Shown here piece by piece: positions 1 to 8,001 of a stretch of DNA of 64,000 nucleotides. The DNA is from Haemophilus parahaemolyticus (lineage in GTDB: Bacteria; Pseudomonadota; Gammaproteobacteria; Enterobacterales; Pasteurellaceae): NCBI RefSeq assembly GCF_002015035.1, contig NZ_MUXY01000014.1, positions 19,324 to 83,323 on the forward strand, in the 5' to 3' direction. The translations under genes were made by a program, and so were the position numbers. The notes beneath the pieces are model-generated. The model searched no databases. It was given only the letters and a program-made list of their open reading frames with translations, and was not told the origin of the DNA. Positions within the stretch are counted from its first letter, which is position 1, and every line of letters starts with the position of its first letter.

Positions 1-354
1 GAAGTGATTATTACCGCTTTACAAGAAAAAACGAAAATGGGACGCAAAAAAGCGATTGCAGTTACATTAGCCGTTATTTTCATCTTAGGAAATATTCCAT
101 CTGTATTAGGCGATAATCTTTGGAAAGACGTCACCATTATAGGTAAAAGCATTTTTGATGCTTTTGACTACATTAGCGGTAATATTCTCTTTATTTTAAC
201 CGCATTAGGTAGTGCTATTTTTGTTGGTTTTGTTTTAAAAGATGAAGCTAAAGAAGAATTAGGGGCAGGCAAAGTATTTACAAATCTTTGGTTTAATTAC
301 GTAAGATTTGTGATTCCAGTCATTATTCTGGTAATTTTCTTTAATTCACTCTAA
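1..354 (+). CDS. Sodium-dependent transporter (NSS/SNF family), C-terminal part only
   Basis: This is the last 117 codons of a gene that begins before the window; the frame is open from base 1 (E-V-I-I-T-A-L-Q). Three hydrophobic segments are visible, at about residues 17-37, 60-79 and 97-116. The stretch 'ALQEKTKMGRKKAI' followed by a membrane helix resembles the last third of bacterial SNF-type Na+-coupled amino-acid transporters. The family moves amino acids or similar solutes across the inner membrane with sodium. The substrate cannot be told from this fragment. A terminator follows at once, so the gene ends its own transcript. Family assignment is from memory of this motif and is fairly sure; the gene is truncated by the window edge, not necessarily in the genome. 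Confidence 0.8.
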   Translation, partial: EVIITALQEKTKMGRKKAIAVTLAVIFILGNIPSVLGDNLWKDVTIIGKSIFDAFDYISGNILFILTALGSAIFVGFVLKDEAKEELGAGKVFTNLWFNYVRFVIPVIILVIFFNSL

Positions 355-366
355 AAATATTTGAAG

Positions 367-396
367 GCTGTCTTAGATAATTAAGGCAGCTTTTTT
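367..396 (+). terminator. Rho-independent terminator after the sodium-dependent transporter
   Basis: GCTGTCTTA pairs with TAAGGCAGC (one G-T pair) around a 6-base loop and is followed directly by TTTTTT. Confidence 0.8.
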
Positions 397-450
397 GTAA
401 AAAAATAGCAAAAATACCGCTTATTTTTAATTATGTAAAAAGGAACTCCT

Positions 451-723
451 ATGAGCCATTCAGTGATTACCGTTATTGGACAAGATCGTGTTGGGATTGT
501 GTACGATGTTGCGAAGATCTTAGCCGAACATAACATTAATATTCTTAACATTAGCCAGCAGCTGATGGAAAATTATTTCACGATGATTATCCTTGTTGAC
601 ACTGCTCAATGTTCACTTTCTTTCCCTGAATTAGCCACACTGTGTAGCGAAAAAAGCAAAGCATTACAATTAGATATTCGCTTGCAAAATGAGCAAATAT
701 TTAAAGCGATGCACCGCATTTAG
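451..723 (+). CDS. ACT-domain protein (UPF0237 type)
   Basis: A 90-residue protein made almost entirely of one ACT domain: beta strand [16 protein letters not shown] at the N-terminus, a helix, then [24 protein letters not shown] domains bind amino acids or other small ligands and act as regulatory modules. Family knowledge: such free-standing ACT proteins are commonly encoded next to a DUF711 (PFL) protein, exactly as here, where the next gene starts 8 bases downstream. The ribosome-binding site AAGGA lies 8-12 bases before the ATG. The natural inference is that it senses a ligand for, or forms a complex with, its neighbour. The ligand is unknown. Confidence 0.85.
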   Translation: MSHSVITVIGQDRVGIVYDVAKILAEHNINILNISQQLMENYFTMIILVDTAQCSLSFPELATLCSEKSKALQLDIRLQNEQIFKAMHRI

Positions 724-731
724 GGGGCGAG

Positions 732-2087
732 ATGAGCATTCAATCTAACGAAATTTTAGAAACGATTCGAATGGTATCGAATCAGCATTTTGATGTTCGC
801 ACCATTACTATTGGCATTGATTTGCACGACTGCATCAGTAGCGATATTGATGAGTTGAACCAAAATATCTTCAATAAAATTACCCGAGTAGGTAAAGATT
901 TGGTGGAAACCGCCAAAATTCTTTCTGCTAAATATGGCGTGCCGATTGTGAACCAGCGCATTTCTGTTACCCCTATTGCGCAAATTGCTGCGGCAACCAA
1001 AGCGGACTCTTACGTTTCGATTGCTCAAACACTCGACCGTGCAGCGAAAGCGATTGGAGTGTCGTTTATCGGCGGTTTCTCCGCATTGGTTCAAAAAGGA
1101 ATGTCGCCGTCTGACGAGGTACTGATTCGATCCATTCCTGAAGCAATGAAAACCACTGACATCGTGTGTAGCTCAATCAATATTGGCTCAACCCGTGCGG
1201 GCATCAATATGGACGCAGTAAAATTAGCGGGAGAAATGATTAAACAGACCGCCGAAATTACCCCAGAAGGCTTTGGTTGTGCCAAGATCGTAGTGTTCTG
1301 TAATGCCGTGGAAGATAATCCTTTTATGGCAGGGGCTTTCCACGGTTCGGGTGAAGCCGATGCAGTGATTAATGTTGGTGTTTCAGGACCAGGCGTAGTA
1401 AAAGAGGCGTTAGAAAATTCCCATGTAACAACACTTACCGAAGTGGCGGAAGTGGTGAAGAAAACGGCGTTTAAAATTACTCGTGTAGGTGAATTGATTG
1501 GGCAAGAAGCTTCTAAAATGCTTAATATTCCATTTGGTATTTTGGATCTTTCCCTTGCTCCAACCCCTGCGGTGGGTGACTCAGTTGCTCGGATTTTAGA
1601 AGCGATGGGGTTAAGTGTATGTGGCACACATGGCACAACTGCTGCCCTTGCATTACTTAACGATGCAGTGAAAAAAGGCGGAATGATGGCATCGAGTGCG
1701 GTCGGTGGTTTAAGCGGTGCATTTATTCCTGTTTCAGAAGATGAAGGTATGATTTCCGCCGCAGAACAAGGCGTTCTCACGTTAGATAAATTGGAGGCGA
1801 TGACAGCGGTTTGCTCGGTGGGCTTGGATATGATTGCCGTCCCAGGTGATACCCCTGCTCACACTATTTCTGGCATTATTGCCGATGAAGCTGCGATTGG
1901 GATGATTAACAGTAAAACTACCGCAGTGCGCATTATTCCTGTTACGGGTAAAACCGTAGGCGAAAGTGTGGAATTCGGCGGCTTGCTTGGTTATGCACCG
2001 ATTATGCCAGTAAAAGAAGGCTCTTGCGAAGTGTTCGTCAACCGCGGCGGGCGTATTCCAGCCCCTGTCCAGTCGATGAAGAACTAA
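732..2087 (+). CDS. DUF711 / PFL-family protein (UPF0210)
   Basis: A 451-residue soluble protein that matches the UPF0210/DUF711 family over its whole length, with the glycine-rich stretches typical of it ([40 protein letters not shown]). It has no signal peptide or membrane segment, so it is probably cytoplasmic. Its reaction is not established to my knowledge. It sits 8 bases after the ACT-domain gene with a strong GGGGGCGAG ribosome site, so the two form a two-gene operon. Base composition is slightly more GC-rich than the flanking intergenic DNA but normal for a conserved gene here. Confidence 0.85.
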   Translation: MSIQSNEILETIRMVSNQHFDVRTITIGIDLHDCISSDIDELNQNIFNKITRVGKDLVETAKILSAKYGVPIVNQRISVTPIAQIAAATKADSYVSIAQTLDRAAKAIGVSFIGGFSALVQKGMSPSDEVLIRSIPEAMKTTDIVCSSINIGSTRAGINMDAVKLAGEMIKQTAEITPEGFGCAKIVVFCNAVEDNPFMAGAFHGSGEADAVINVGVSGPGVVKEALENSHVTTLTEVAEVVKKTAFKITRVGELIGQEASKMLNIPFGILDLSLAPTPAVGDSVARILEAMGLSVCGTHGTTAALALLNDAVKKGGMMASSAVGGLSGAFIPVSEDEGMISAAEQGVLTLDKLEAMTAVCSVGLDMIAVPGDTPAHTISGIIADEAAIGMINSKTTAVRIIPVTGKTVGESVEFGGLLGYAPIMPVKEGSCEVFVNRGGRIPAPVQSMKN

Positions 2088-2134
2088 ATTTTAGGCATAG
2101 TAGATAAAATTTGTTTTCTAAACAATTTTAAATA

Positions 2135-2272
2135 ATGTTTTTGAAATTATTTTTATTTCTTTATCTGCTTGTGATTGCTATTTTTTCCTTAATTTCTGCA
2201 TTAGGATTGCCATGGTATGAGAGCAAGAAATATTTACAGAACTTTTTCCAAATTAGACCGCTTACTTCATAG
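2135..2272 (+). CDS. Possible 45-residue membrane peptide (doubtful)
   Basis: An open frame of 45 codons starts MFLKLFLFLYLLVIAIFSL and is nearly all hydrophobic for its first 25 residues, so it would be a single-span membrane peptide. It lies in the otherwise empty 288-base gap between the DUF711 gene and typA. There is no recognisable ribosome-binding site, and AT-rich DNA often gives such hydrophobic frames by chance. Listed only so that the interval is accounted for. Confidence 0.15.
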   Translation: MFLKLFLFLYLLVIAIFSLISALGLPWYESKKYLQNFFQIRPLTS

Positions 2273-2292
2273 CCAATAGGTGTAATTTAGCG

Positions 2293-2346
2293 TATAATTT
2301 AGCACCTCAAATTTCCGTAGGGTGGGACTTGTCCCACCTTTTTATT
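2293..2346 (+). promoter_or_regulatory. Probable typA promoter -10 element and leader hairpin
   Basis: A perfect TATAAT lies at 2293-2298 but has no good -35 partner. Downstream, GGTGGGAC-TT-GTCCCACC at 2321-2338 forms a perfect 8-bp hairpin followed by TTTTTATTTT, 30 bases before the typA start. If the -10 is used, this terminator-like hairpin lies inside the typA leader and could act as an attenuator. It may equally end readthrough from upstream. Confidence 0.5.
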
Positions 2347-2375
2347 TTCCTTCATAGGCAAAAATCATTTTATTT

Positions 2376-4223
2376 ATGCAACAATTAGATACAAACAAAC
2401 TACGTAATATTGCGATTATCGCACACGTAGACCACGGTAAAACTACCCTCGTTGATAAACTTCTTAAACTTTCAGGCACATTAGATACTTCTCGCGGTGA
2501 TACTGAAGAGCGCGTGATGGACTCAAACGATCTTGAGAAAGAACGTGGTATTACCATTCTTGCGAAAAACACTGCAATTAACTGGAACGATTACCGCATT
2601 AATATCGTAGACACTCCAGGGCATGCGGACTTCGGTGGTGAAGTTGAGCGCGTGCTTTCAATGGTAGATTCAGTATTATTAGTCGTAGATGCGTTCGATG
2701 GTCCGATGCCACAAACGCGTTTCGTAACTCAAAAAGCCTTTGCACACGGTTTAAAACCAATCGTAGTTATCAATAAAGTGGACCGCCCAGGTGCTCGCCC
2801 TGACTGGGTTGTAGATCAAGTATTTGATTTATTCGTAAACCTTGGTGCAACTGACGAACAATTAGACTTCCCAATCATTTACGCTTCAGCATTAAATGGT
2901 GTTGCAGGCTTAGAGCACGAAGATTTAGCACCAAATATGGATCCTTTATTTGAGGCGATTGTAGAACACGTTTCTCCGCCAGATGTTCACTTAGAAGAGC
3001 CGTTCCAAATGCAAATTTCGCAATTGGATTACAGCAAATATTTAGGTGTAATCGGTATCGGTCGTATCAAACGTGGTACGGTAAAACCGAACCAACCTGT
3101 AACAATCATTGATGCATATGGTAACACTCGCAATGGTCGTGTTGGTCAAGTATTAGGTCATTTAGGCTTACAACGTTACGAAGCGGAAGAAGCTTATGCG
3201 GGCGATATTATTGCTATCACTGGCTTAGGCGAACTCAACATTTCTGATACATTATGTGATATCAACAATGTTGAAGCATTGCCCGCATTAACTGTAGATG
3301 AACCAACGGTAACGATGTTCTTCTGTGTAAATACCTCGCCATTCTGTGGTCAAGAAGGTAAATATGTAACTTCACGCCAAATCTTAGAACGCTTGAAAAA
3401 AGAGTTAGTGCACAACGTAGCATTACGCGTGGAAGAAACCGATGACTCTGATGTATTCAGCGTGTCTGGTCGTGGCGAATTACACTTATCGGTATTGATC
3501 GAGAATATGCGTCGCGAAGGCTATGAATTAGCTGTATCTCGTCCAAAAGTAATCTTCAAAGAGATTGATGGTCGCAAGCAAGAGCCATACGAGCAAGTGA
3601 CTATCGATATCGAAGAACAACACCAAGGTGCGGTAATGGAAGCATTAGGTATCCGTAAAGGTGAAGTGCGTGATATGGTGCCAGATGGTAAAGGTCGTAC
3701 CCGTTTAGAGTACATCATTCCAAGCCGTGGTTTAATCGGTTTCCGTAATGACTTTATGACAATGACATCAGGTACTGGCTTACTTTACTCAAGTTTCAGC
3801 CACTATGATGATGTGAAGCCAGGAGAAATTGGTCAGCGTATCAATGGTGTATTGATTTCAAACGGCACTGGTAAAGCATTAGCATACTCACTTTATGCAT
3901 TACAGGATCGTGGTAAATTAATGGTAGAGCATGGTGCAGAAATATACGAAGGTCAAGTTATCGGTATTCACAGCCGTTCAAACGACTTAACCGTAAATCC
4001 ATTGGAAGGTAAAAAACTCACCAATATGCGTGCTTCAGGTAAAGATGATGCCCTAACACTGACGACGCCAGTAAAAATGACACTTGAACAAGCGCTAGAA
4101 TTTATTGACGATGACGAGTTAGTGGAAGTAACGCCAACTTCCGTACGTATTCGTAAAAAACTTCTTACCGAAGTAGAACGTAAACGTGCAAGCCGTACTA
4201 CAACCAGTACAAGTACGCGTTAA
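2376..4223 (+). CDS. typA: Ribosome-associated GTPase TypA/BipA
   Basis: A 615-residue translational GTPase. The P-loop AHVDHGKTT is at residues 16-24, followed by the switch motif DTPGHADF and the base-recognition motif NKVD. The EF-G-like domains III and V and the TypA-specific C-terminal domain follow. Known role: binds the ribosome in an EF-G-like way and supports 50S assembly and growth at low temperature or under stress. Full length (E. coli about 607). It stands alone, flanked by a hairpin on the 5' side and a terminator on the 3' side. The C-terminal tail is rich in Arg/Thr/Ser ([12 protein letters not shown]). Confidence 0.97.
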   Translation: MQQLDTNKLRNIAIIAHVDHGKTTLVDKLLKLSGTLDTSRGDTEERVMDSNDLEKERGITILAKNTAINWNDYRINIVDTPGHADFGGEVERVLSMVDSVLLVVDAFDGPMPQTRFVTQKAFAHGLKPIVVINKVDRPGARPDWVVDQVFDLFVNLGATDEQLDFPIIYASALNGVAGLEHEDLAPNMDPLFEAIVEHVSPPDVHLEEPFQMQISQLDYSKYLGVIGIGRIKRGTVKPNQPVTIIDAYGNTRNGRVGQVLGHLGLQRYEAEEAYAGDIIAITGLGELNISDTLCDINNVEALPALTVDEPTVTMFFCVNTSPFCGQEGKYVTSRQILERLKKELVHNVALRVEETDDSDVFSVSGRGELHLSVLIENMRREGYELAVSRPKVIFKEIDGRKQEPYEQVTIDIEEQHQGAVMEALGIRKGEVRDMVPDGKGRTRLEYIIPSRGLIGFRNDFMTMTSGTGLLYSSFSHYDDVKPGEIGQRINGVLISNGTGKALAYSLYALQDRGKLMVEHGAEIYEGQVIGIHSRSNDLTVNPLEGKKLTNMRASGKDDALTLTTPVKMTLEQALEFIDDDELVEVTPTSVRIRKKLLTEVERKRASRTTTSTSTR

Positions 4224-4259
4224 TTCGCAAAGTTTAGGTCGAATTTGACCGCTTAATTT

Positions 4260-4292
4260 AGCCCCTGAATACTTTAGATTACAGGGGCTTTT
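4260..4292 (+). terminator. typA terminator
   Basis: AGCCCCTG pairs with CAGGGGCT around a 14-base loop, followed by TTTTATTTT. Confidence 0.85.
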
Positions 4293-4347
4293 ATTTTGTC
4301 TATTATGCCTAAAAAGTATTTTTCTAAGCCTAAACAATAATATAAAA

Positions 4348-4379
4348 AAACCGCTTGTAATCTCTTACAAGCGGTTTTT
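4348..4379 (-). terminator. secF terminator made of an inverted pair of uptake signals
   Basis: AAAACCGCTTGTA and TACAAGCGGTTTT form a perfect 13-bp stem with a 6-base loop and flanking A/T runs. Each arm contains the 9-mer uptake-signal core. It can work in both directions and lies just after the secF stop codon on the minus strand. Confidence 0.85.
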
Positions 4380-4389
4380 GCTTTGAAAC

Positions 4390-5364
4390 TTAGTAATCAA
4401 TAAAAGACTCAGTATTTGCCCCTTCTTTTTCAACCACTGGTTTATTCATATGTTCACGGTCTAAGCCTAGCACTAACGCCACACCGATTGCGATATAGAT
4501 TGAAGAGTAAGTACCGAAACCGATACCGATTAACAAGGCTAGCGAGAAGCTGTGAATACTTGGACCACCGAACCAGAAGAGGGCTGCTACCACAAAGAGT
4601 GTAGTTACAGACGTCATTAAGGTACGTGAGAGCGTTTGGCTTAATGAAATATCAATCACCTCTTGCGAGCTTACACGGCGGATTTTACTAAAGTTTTCCC
4701 GCACGCGGTCGAATACTACGATAGAGTCGTTAAGTGAATAGCCAACAACGGAGAGAATCGCAGCGACAAAAGTAAGATCGATCTCAATTTGAAGGAAAGA
4801 GAAAATTCCCAAGGTGACTAATACATCGTGGAACAAGGCTAAGATACCACCGAATGCCATACGAATTTCAAAACGCGTTCCTACGTAAAGTAAGAGCATT
4901 CCAAGTGTTGCTAATGTTGCATAGATGGCTCCTTGAGTAAGCTCTTCCCCTACGTTTGGCCCTACAAATTCTACGCTTTTAATTACCGCTTGAGGGTCAA
5001 TATCCTTATGAACCATATTCATAATTTTACTGCCTAGATCTTTATCCCCAGCAGAGGCAGGCAAGCGGATCATAATATCTTTTTGGCTACCCGTGGTTTG
5101 CACTAACGCACTACTAAAGCCCTCTTTTTCTAAAGAGGTTCTTACTTTTTCCAAATCAGCAGGTTGTGAAAATGAGGTTTCAATCACAGTACCGCCCGTG
5201 AAATCTAAGCCCCAGTTAAAGCCTTTGGTTACGATGGAGAAAAGACAAAGTGCTGTTACAATGAGTGAGAAGCCAAAACCGATAAAGCGATAACGCATAA
5301 ATGGAATGAGCTTATACGGAAGCTTGATTTCCGATACGTCTTTTTCTTTTTGAACTATTGCCAT
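4390..5364 (-). CDS. secF: Protein translocase subunit SecF
   Basis: A 324-residue inner-membrane protein with six membrane segments: one near residues 28-48, a periplasmic domain, then five in the C-terminal half. The signature GLDFTGGTVIE lies just after the first helix. The C-terminal part has the RND-like core (SVVGYSLNDSIVVFDRVREN). SecF works with SecD and YajC to use the proton motive force to pull exported proteins through SecYEG. It starts 10 bases after secD with an AAGGTG ribosome site, and the length matches E. coli SecF (323). Confidence 0.97.
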   Translation of the reverse strand: MAIVQKEKDVSEIKLPYKLIPFMRYRFIGFGFSLIVTALCLFSIVTKGFNWGLDFTGGTVIETSFSQPADLEKVRTSLEKEGFSSALVQTTGSQKDIMIRLPASAGDKDLGSKIMNMVHKDIDPQAVIKSVEFVGPNVGEELTQGAIYATLATLGMLLLYVGTRFEIRMAFGGILALFHDVLVTLGIFSFLQIEIDLTFVAAILSVVGYSLNDSIVVFDRVRENFSKIRRVSSQEVIDISLSQTLSRTLMTSVTTLFVVAALFWFGGPSIHSFSLALLIGIGFGTYSSIYIAIGVALVLGLDREHMNKPVVEKEGANTESFIDY

Positions 5365-5374
5365 TTATATCACC

Positions 5375-7222
5375 TTAAATCCAAAGTTTTTTCACACGTT
5401 TATTACCACCATACACCCAGTTTACAAGCATACGCGTTCCAGTGATTGCGGTAAACATAGAGATCATTACGCCCAATGCCAAAGTAATCGCAAAGCCTTT
5501 TACAGGTCCTGTACCCACAGCATAAAGAACTAATGAGGTTAAAATAGTGGTTAAGTTTGAGTCGAAAATAGAGGTAAATGCACCGTTATAGCCTTCGTGA
5601 ATCGCTTGTTGTACTGAGCGACCGTTACGCAACTCTTCTTTGATACGTTCGTAAATCAATACGTTCGCATCCACTGACATACCAACGGCAAGCACAATAC
5701 CAGCAATACCTGGCATAGTTAAGGTTGCACCGATTAACGACATTAGCCCCATTGTTAAAATCATATTGACGGTTAATGCTATGGAAGCAAACACACCGAA
5801 CATTTTGTAGTACACCAGACAGAATACAATAGTAAGCACTAAGCCATACATACCTGCTTCTACACCTTTTTCAACGTTATCCGCACCAAGTGATGCACCC
5901 ACTGTTCGTTCTTCTACAATAACGATTGGCGCAATCAATGCTCCTGAACGAAGCAATACTGCTAAGTTTTGAGCTTCAGCAGGTGAGTTAATCCCTGTGA
6001 TTTGGAATTGGTTACCCAAACGGCTGTTGATGGTTGCCACATTAATCACTTCTTCGTGTTTTTCAAGGATCACTTTACCATTCGCATCACGACGACCAGA
6101 ATCCTTGAACTCGCTATAAAGTGTTGCCATTGGCTTACCGACTGCACTTTTCGTCATCTCTGCCATTTGGTTACCACCATCGCTATCTAGCTTAATGCTA
6201 ACTTGTGGTAAACCACGGTCATCTTTGCCAGAATTTGCATCTATAATATGCTCACCGCCTAAACTCGGTTTACGTTTAAGTACCATTGGGCGACCATCTT
6301 GCATATATTTAAGTTCTGAATCTGCAGGCACAATCCCACGCGTTGCTGCTTCAGGGTTTACAGTATCATTGACTAAACGGAACTCAAGCGTTGCAGTTGC
6401 ACCAAGCAACTCTTTTGCTCGAGCGGTGTCTTGCACCCCTGGTAACTCAACCACGATACGATCGGCACCTTGACGCTGAATAGTCGGTTCAGAAACACCT
6501 AACTCTTCCACACGTTTACGTAAAATAGATAAGTTTTGCTCAATGGCCATATCTCGAGCAGAAGATAAACCTGTTGCAGAAAGTGCAAAAGTTACTTCTG
6601 TCGGTGAGCTATAAGTGGCTTCTAGCGTGGTATGCGTACGTTTTACTAAGCGCACGGCTTTATCTGCATCAGTAGAGTCATTAAACTCAATCACAGTTGC
6701 AAAATTCTCGCCTTTTTTAACCGCTTTATAGCCAATTTTCTCTTTTCGGAAATCACTTCGTAAAGAGTCTTGTAAGCTTTCCTGTTGCTTTTGCATTGCG
6801 GTGTTCATGTCTACTTCCATTAAGAAGCGAACTCCACCACGTAAGTCTAGACCACGTTTCATCGGGCTACCGCCAATATCGGTTAGCCAAGTTGGTGTCG
6901 CTGGAGCAAGGTTTAAAGCCACTGAATATTTATCACCTAGCACTTCTGAGATTTTCTCTTTAGCAGGCAATTGTTGATCATCTTTTTCCAGACGCACTAA
7001 GATTGAGCTATTTTCAAGCTGAGTTGCTTTTGGTGAGATATTCAACGATGCAAGGGCATTATTGACTTGAGCCAATGTTTCCGTTGTTGCCTCTTGCCCA
7101 CGTGTCCCTGAAATTTGAACAGATGGATCTTCACCATATAAATTTGGAAGAGCATATAGACCACCAATTAAGGTAATAATGATGACCATCAAGTTCTTCC
7201 ATAACGGGAATCGATTTAACAC
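5375..7222 (-). CDS. secD: Protein translocase subunit SecD
   Basis: A 615-residue inner-membrane protein: one N-terminal helix (about residues 8-28), a large periplasmic region with the KRGLDLRGGVRFLMEVD motif, and five C-terminal helices (about 450-600) with GIVLAVGMSVDANVLIYERIKEE. Partner of SecF and YajC in late steps of Sec-dependent export. The start codon is GTG, giving MLNRFPLWKN, which aligns with E. coli SecD (MLNRYPLWK); AGGAG lies upstream. A 15-bp hairpin separates it from yajC. Confidence 0.97.
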   Translation of the reverse strand: MLNRFPLWKNLMVIIITLIGGLYALPNLYGEDPSVQISGTRGQEATTETLAQVNNALASLNISPKATQLENSSILVRLEKDDQQLPAKEKISEVLGDKYSVALNLAPATPTWLTDIGGSPMKRGLDLRGGVRFLMEVDMNTAMQKQQESLQDSLRSDFRKEKIGYKAVKKGENFATVIEFNDSTDADKAVRLVKRTHTTLEATYSSPTEVTFALSATGLSSARDMAIEQNLSILRKRVEELGVSEPTIQRQGADRIVVELPGVQDTARAKELLGATATLEFRLVNDTVNPEAATRGIVPADSELKYMQDGRPMVLKRKPSLGGEHIIDANSGKDDRGLPQVSIKLDSDGGNQMAEMTKSAVGKPMATLYSEFKDSGRRDANGKVILEKHEEVINVATINSRLGNQFQITGINSPAEAQNLAVLLRSGALIAPIVIVEERTVGASLGADNVEKGVEAGMYGLVLTIVFCLVYYKMFGVFASIALTVNMILTMGLMSLIGATLTMPGIAGIVLAVGMSVDANVLIYERIKEELRNGRSVQQAIHEGYNGAFTSIFDSNLTTILTSLVLYAVGTGPVKGFAITLALGVMISMFTAITGTRMLVNWVYGGNKRVKKLWI

Positions 7223-7242
7223 ACTAATTCTCCTAAAAGTAA

Positions 7243-7286
7243 AACGCTTGTTTTAAGCAGGCTTTAAGCTACTTAAAACAAGCGTT
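7243..7286 (-). promoter_or_regulatory. Perfect 15-bp stem-loop between yajC and secD
   Basis: AACGCTTGTTTTAAG is matched exactly by CTTAAAACAAGCGTT around a 14-base loop, in the 74-base gap between the yajC stop and the secD start on the minus strand. It is followed by TTTTACTTTT. It could be a partial terminator or an RNA-processing or stability element that sets the YajC:SecD ratio. Confidence 0.6.
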
Positions 7287-7296
7287 AAAAATGAGA

Positions 7297-7596
7297 TTAA
7301 GGTTTTAATGCTTTCATTGTACCTTTTGGTAAGGTCGCTACTACGAAGTTACGAGAGATCATCACTTCGTTGTTGTCGTTTAATGCTATCACGATATTTT
7401 CATCTTCAGCACTCACTTTGGTAATTTTACCGATTAAACCACCGCTTGTTAAGATTTCATCCCCTTTTGAAAGGCTTGAAAGCAAGTTGCGTTGTTCTTT
7501 TTGGCGTTTAGATTGTGGGCGGAAAACCATAAAATAGAAAATCACACCGAACACAGCGAGAATGATCAACATTTCTAAACCGCTACCTTGTTGCAT
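7297..7596 (-). CDS. yajC: Preprotein translocase subunit YajC
   Basis: A 99-residue protein with one membrane helix (about residues 8-25, LEMLIILAVFGVIFYFMVF) followed by the family signature RPQSKRQKEQRNLL and a cytoplasmic domain (GDEILTSGGLIGKI). It belongs to the SecDF-YajC complex in the inner membrane. Good ribosome site (AAGGAGCT) before the ATG. In E. coli and H. influenzae tgt usually lies just upstream; here the upstream side is the threonine leader region instead. Confidence 0.96.
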   Translation of the reverse strand: MQQGSGLEMLIILAVFGVIFYFMVFRPQSKRQKEQRNLLSSLSKGDEILTSGGLIGKITKVSAEDENIVIALNDNNEVMISRNFVVATLPKGTMKALKP

Positions 7597-7777
7597 AAAA
7601 GCTCCTTAAAATCAATGAGTTAAGTTAAAAATATCCTTTTTCCGTATTCTGCCAAAATCAGTGAGGAAAATTACATTATAAAATAGCATAAAATTGATTT
7701 TTTCACGAGTAGAAAATTTATGCGGAGGAAAAATAATAAACCAGAAAAAATATTTCCCAAATCTCAACAAAAAATCA

Positions 7778-7806
7778 TTGACAAATTTCTCACTTTGGCA
7801 CATTCT
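7778..7806 (+). promoter_or_regulatory. Promoter of the threonine operon
   Basis: A perfect -35 TTGACA (7778-7783), a 17-base spacer and a weak -10 CATTCT (7801-7806). It predicts a transcript start near 7813, about 30 bases before the leader peptide start. Confidence 0.65.
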
Positions 7807-7842
7807 CTACCCATCCTTCACGCTAAATTAAATAGCTAAATT

Positions 7843-7899
7843 ATGAATCCTCAAGCAATGATGACCACCATGATTACGATCATTACCATCTTCGTGTAG
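7843..7899 (+). CDS. thrL: thr operon leader peptide
   Basis: An 18-codon open frame encodes MNPQAMMTTMITIITIFV. It contains four Thr and four Ile codons clustered between residues 8 and 16, the pattern expected of a leader peptide that measures charged tRNA-Thr and tRNA-Ile. It ends 31 bases before the stem of a strong terminator that precedes thrA. Known parallel: E. coli ThrL, also Thr/Ile-rich, controls thrABC by transcription attenuation. A shorter start at the second Met (7858) is possible. Confidence 0.88.
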   Translation: MNPQAMMTTMITIITIFV

Positions 7900-7900
7900 T

Positions 7901-7956
7901 GCGGGTCAGTATTGCTAAAATCAACCAAGAAAAGCCCGCTACAAGCGGGCTTTTTT
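7901..7956 (+). promoter_or_regulatory. thr attenuator (antiterminator plus terminator)
   Basis: The terminator is AGCCCGCT-ACA-AGCGGGCT (7933-7951) followed by a T run. Just after the leader stop codon, GCGGGT (7901-7906) can pair with GCCCGC (7934-7939), which is the left arm of the terminator. The two folds exclude each other. A ribosome stalled at the Thr/Ile codons would leave 7901-7906 free to pair; a ribosome reaching the stop codon at 7897-7899 would cover it and allow termination. Confidence 0.85.
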
Positions 7957-8001
7957 GTAGGAAAATTTACAACATCATTCTTTTATTATTCAGGAGAAAC
8001 T

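Noticed and set aside
1091..1780. 229-codon minus-strand frame opposite the DUF711 gene
   Set aside because: A shadow of a conserved gene; composition and lack of motifs argue against coding.
7612..7803. 63-codon open frame on the minus strand upstream of yajC
   Set aside because: No ribosome site, no family resemblance, very AT-rich, and it overlaps the thr promoter region.
7912..8001. N-terminal extension of thrA
   Set aside because: It would translate through the attenuator terminator; the ATG at 8002 has a strong ribosome site and gives the conserved start.
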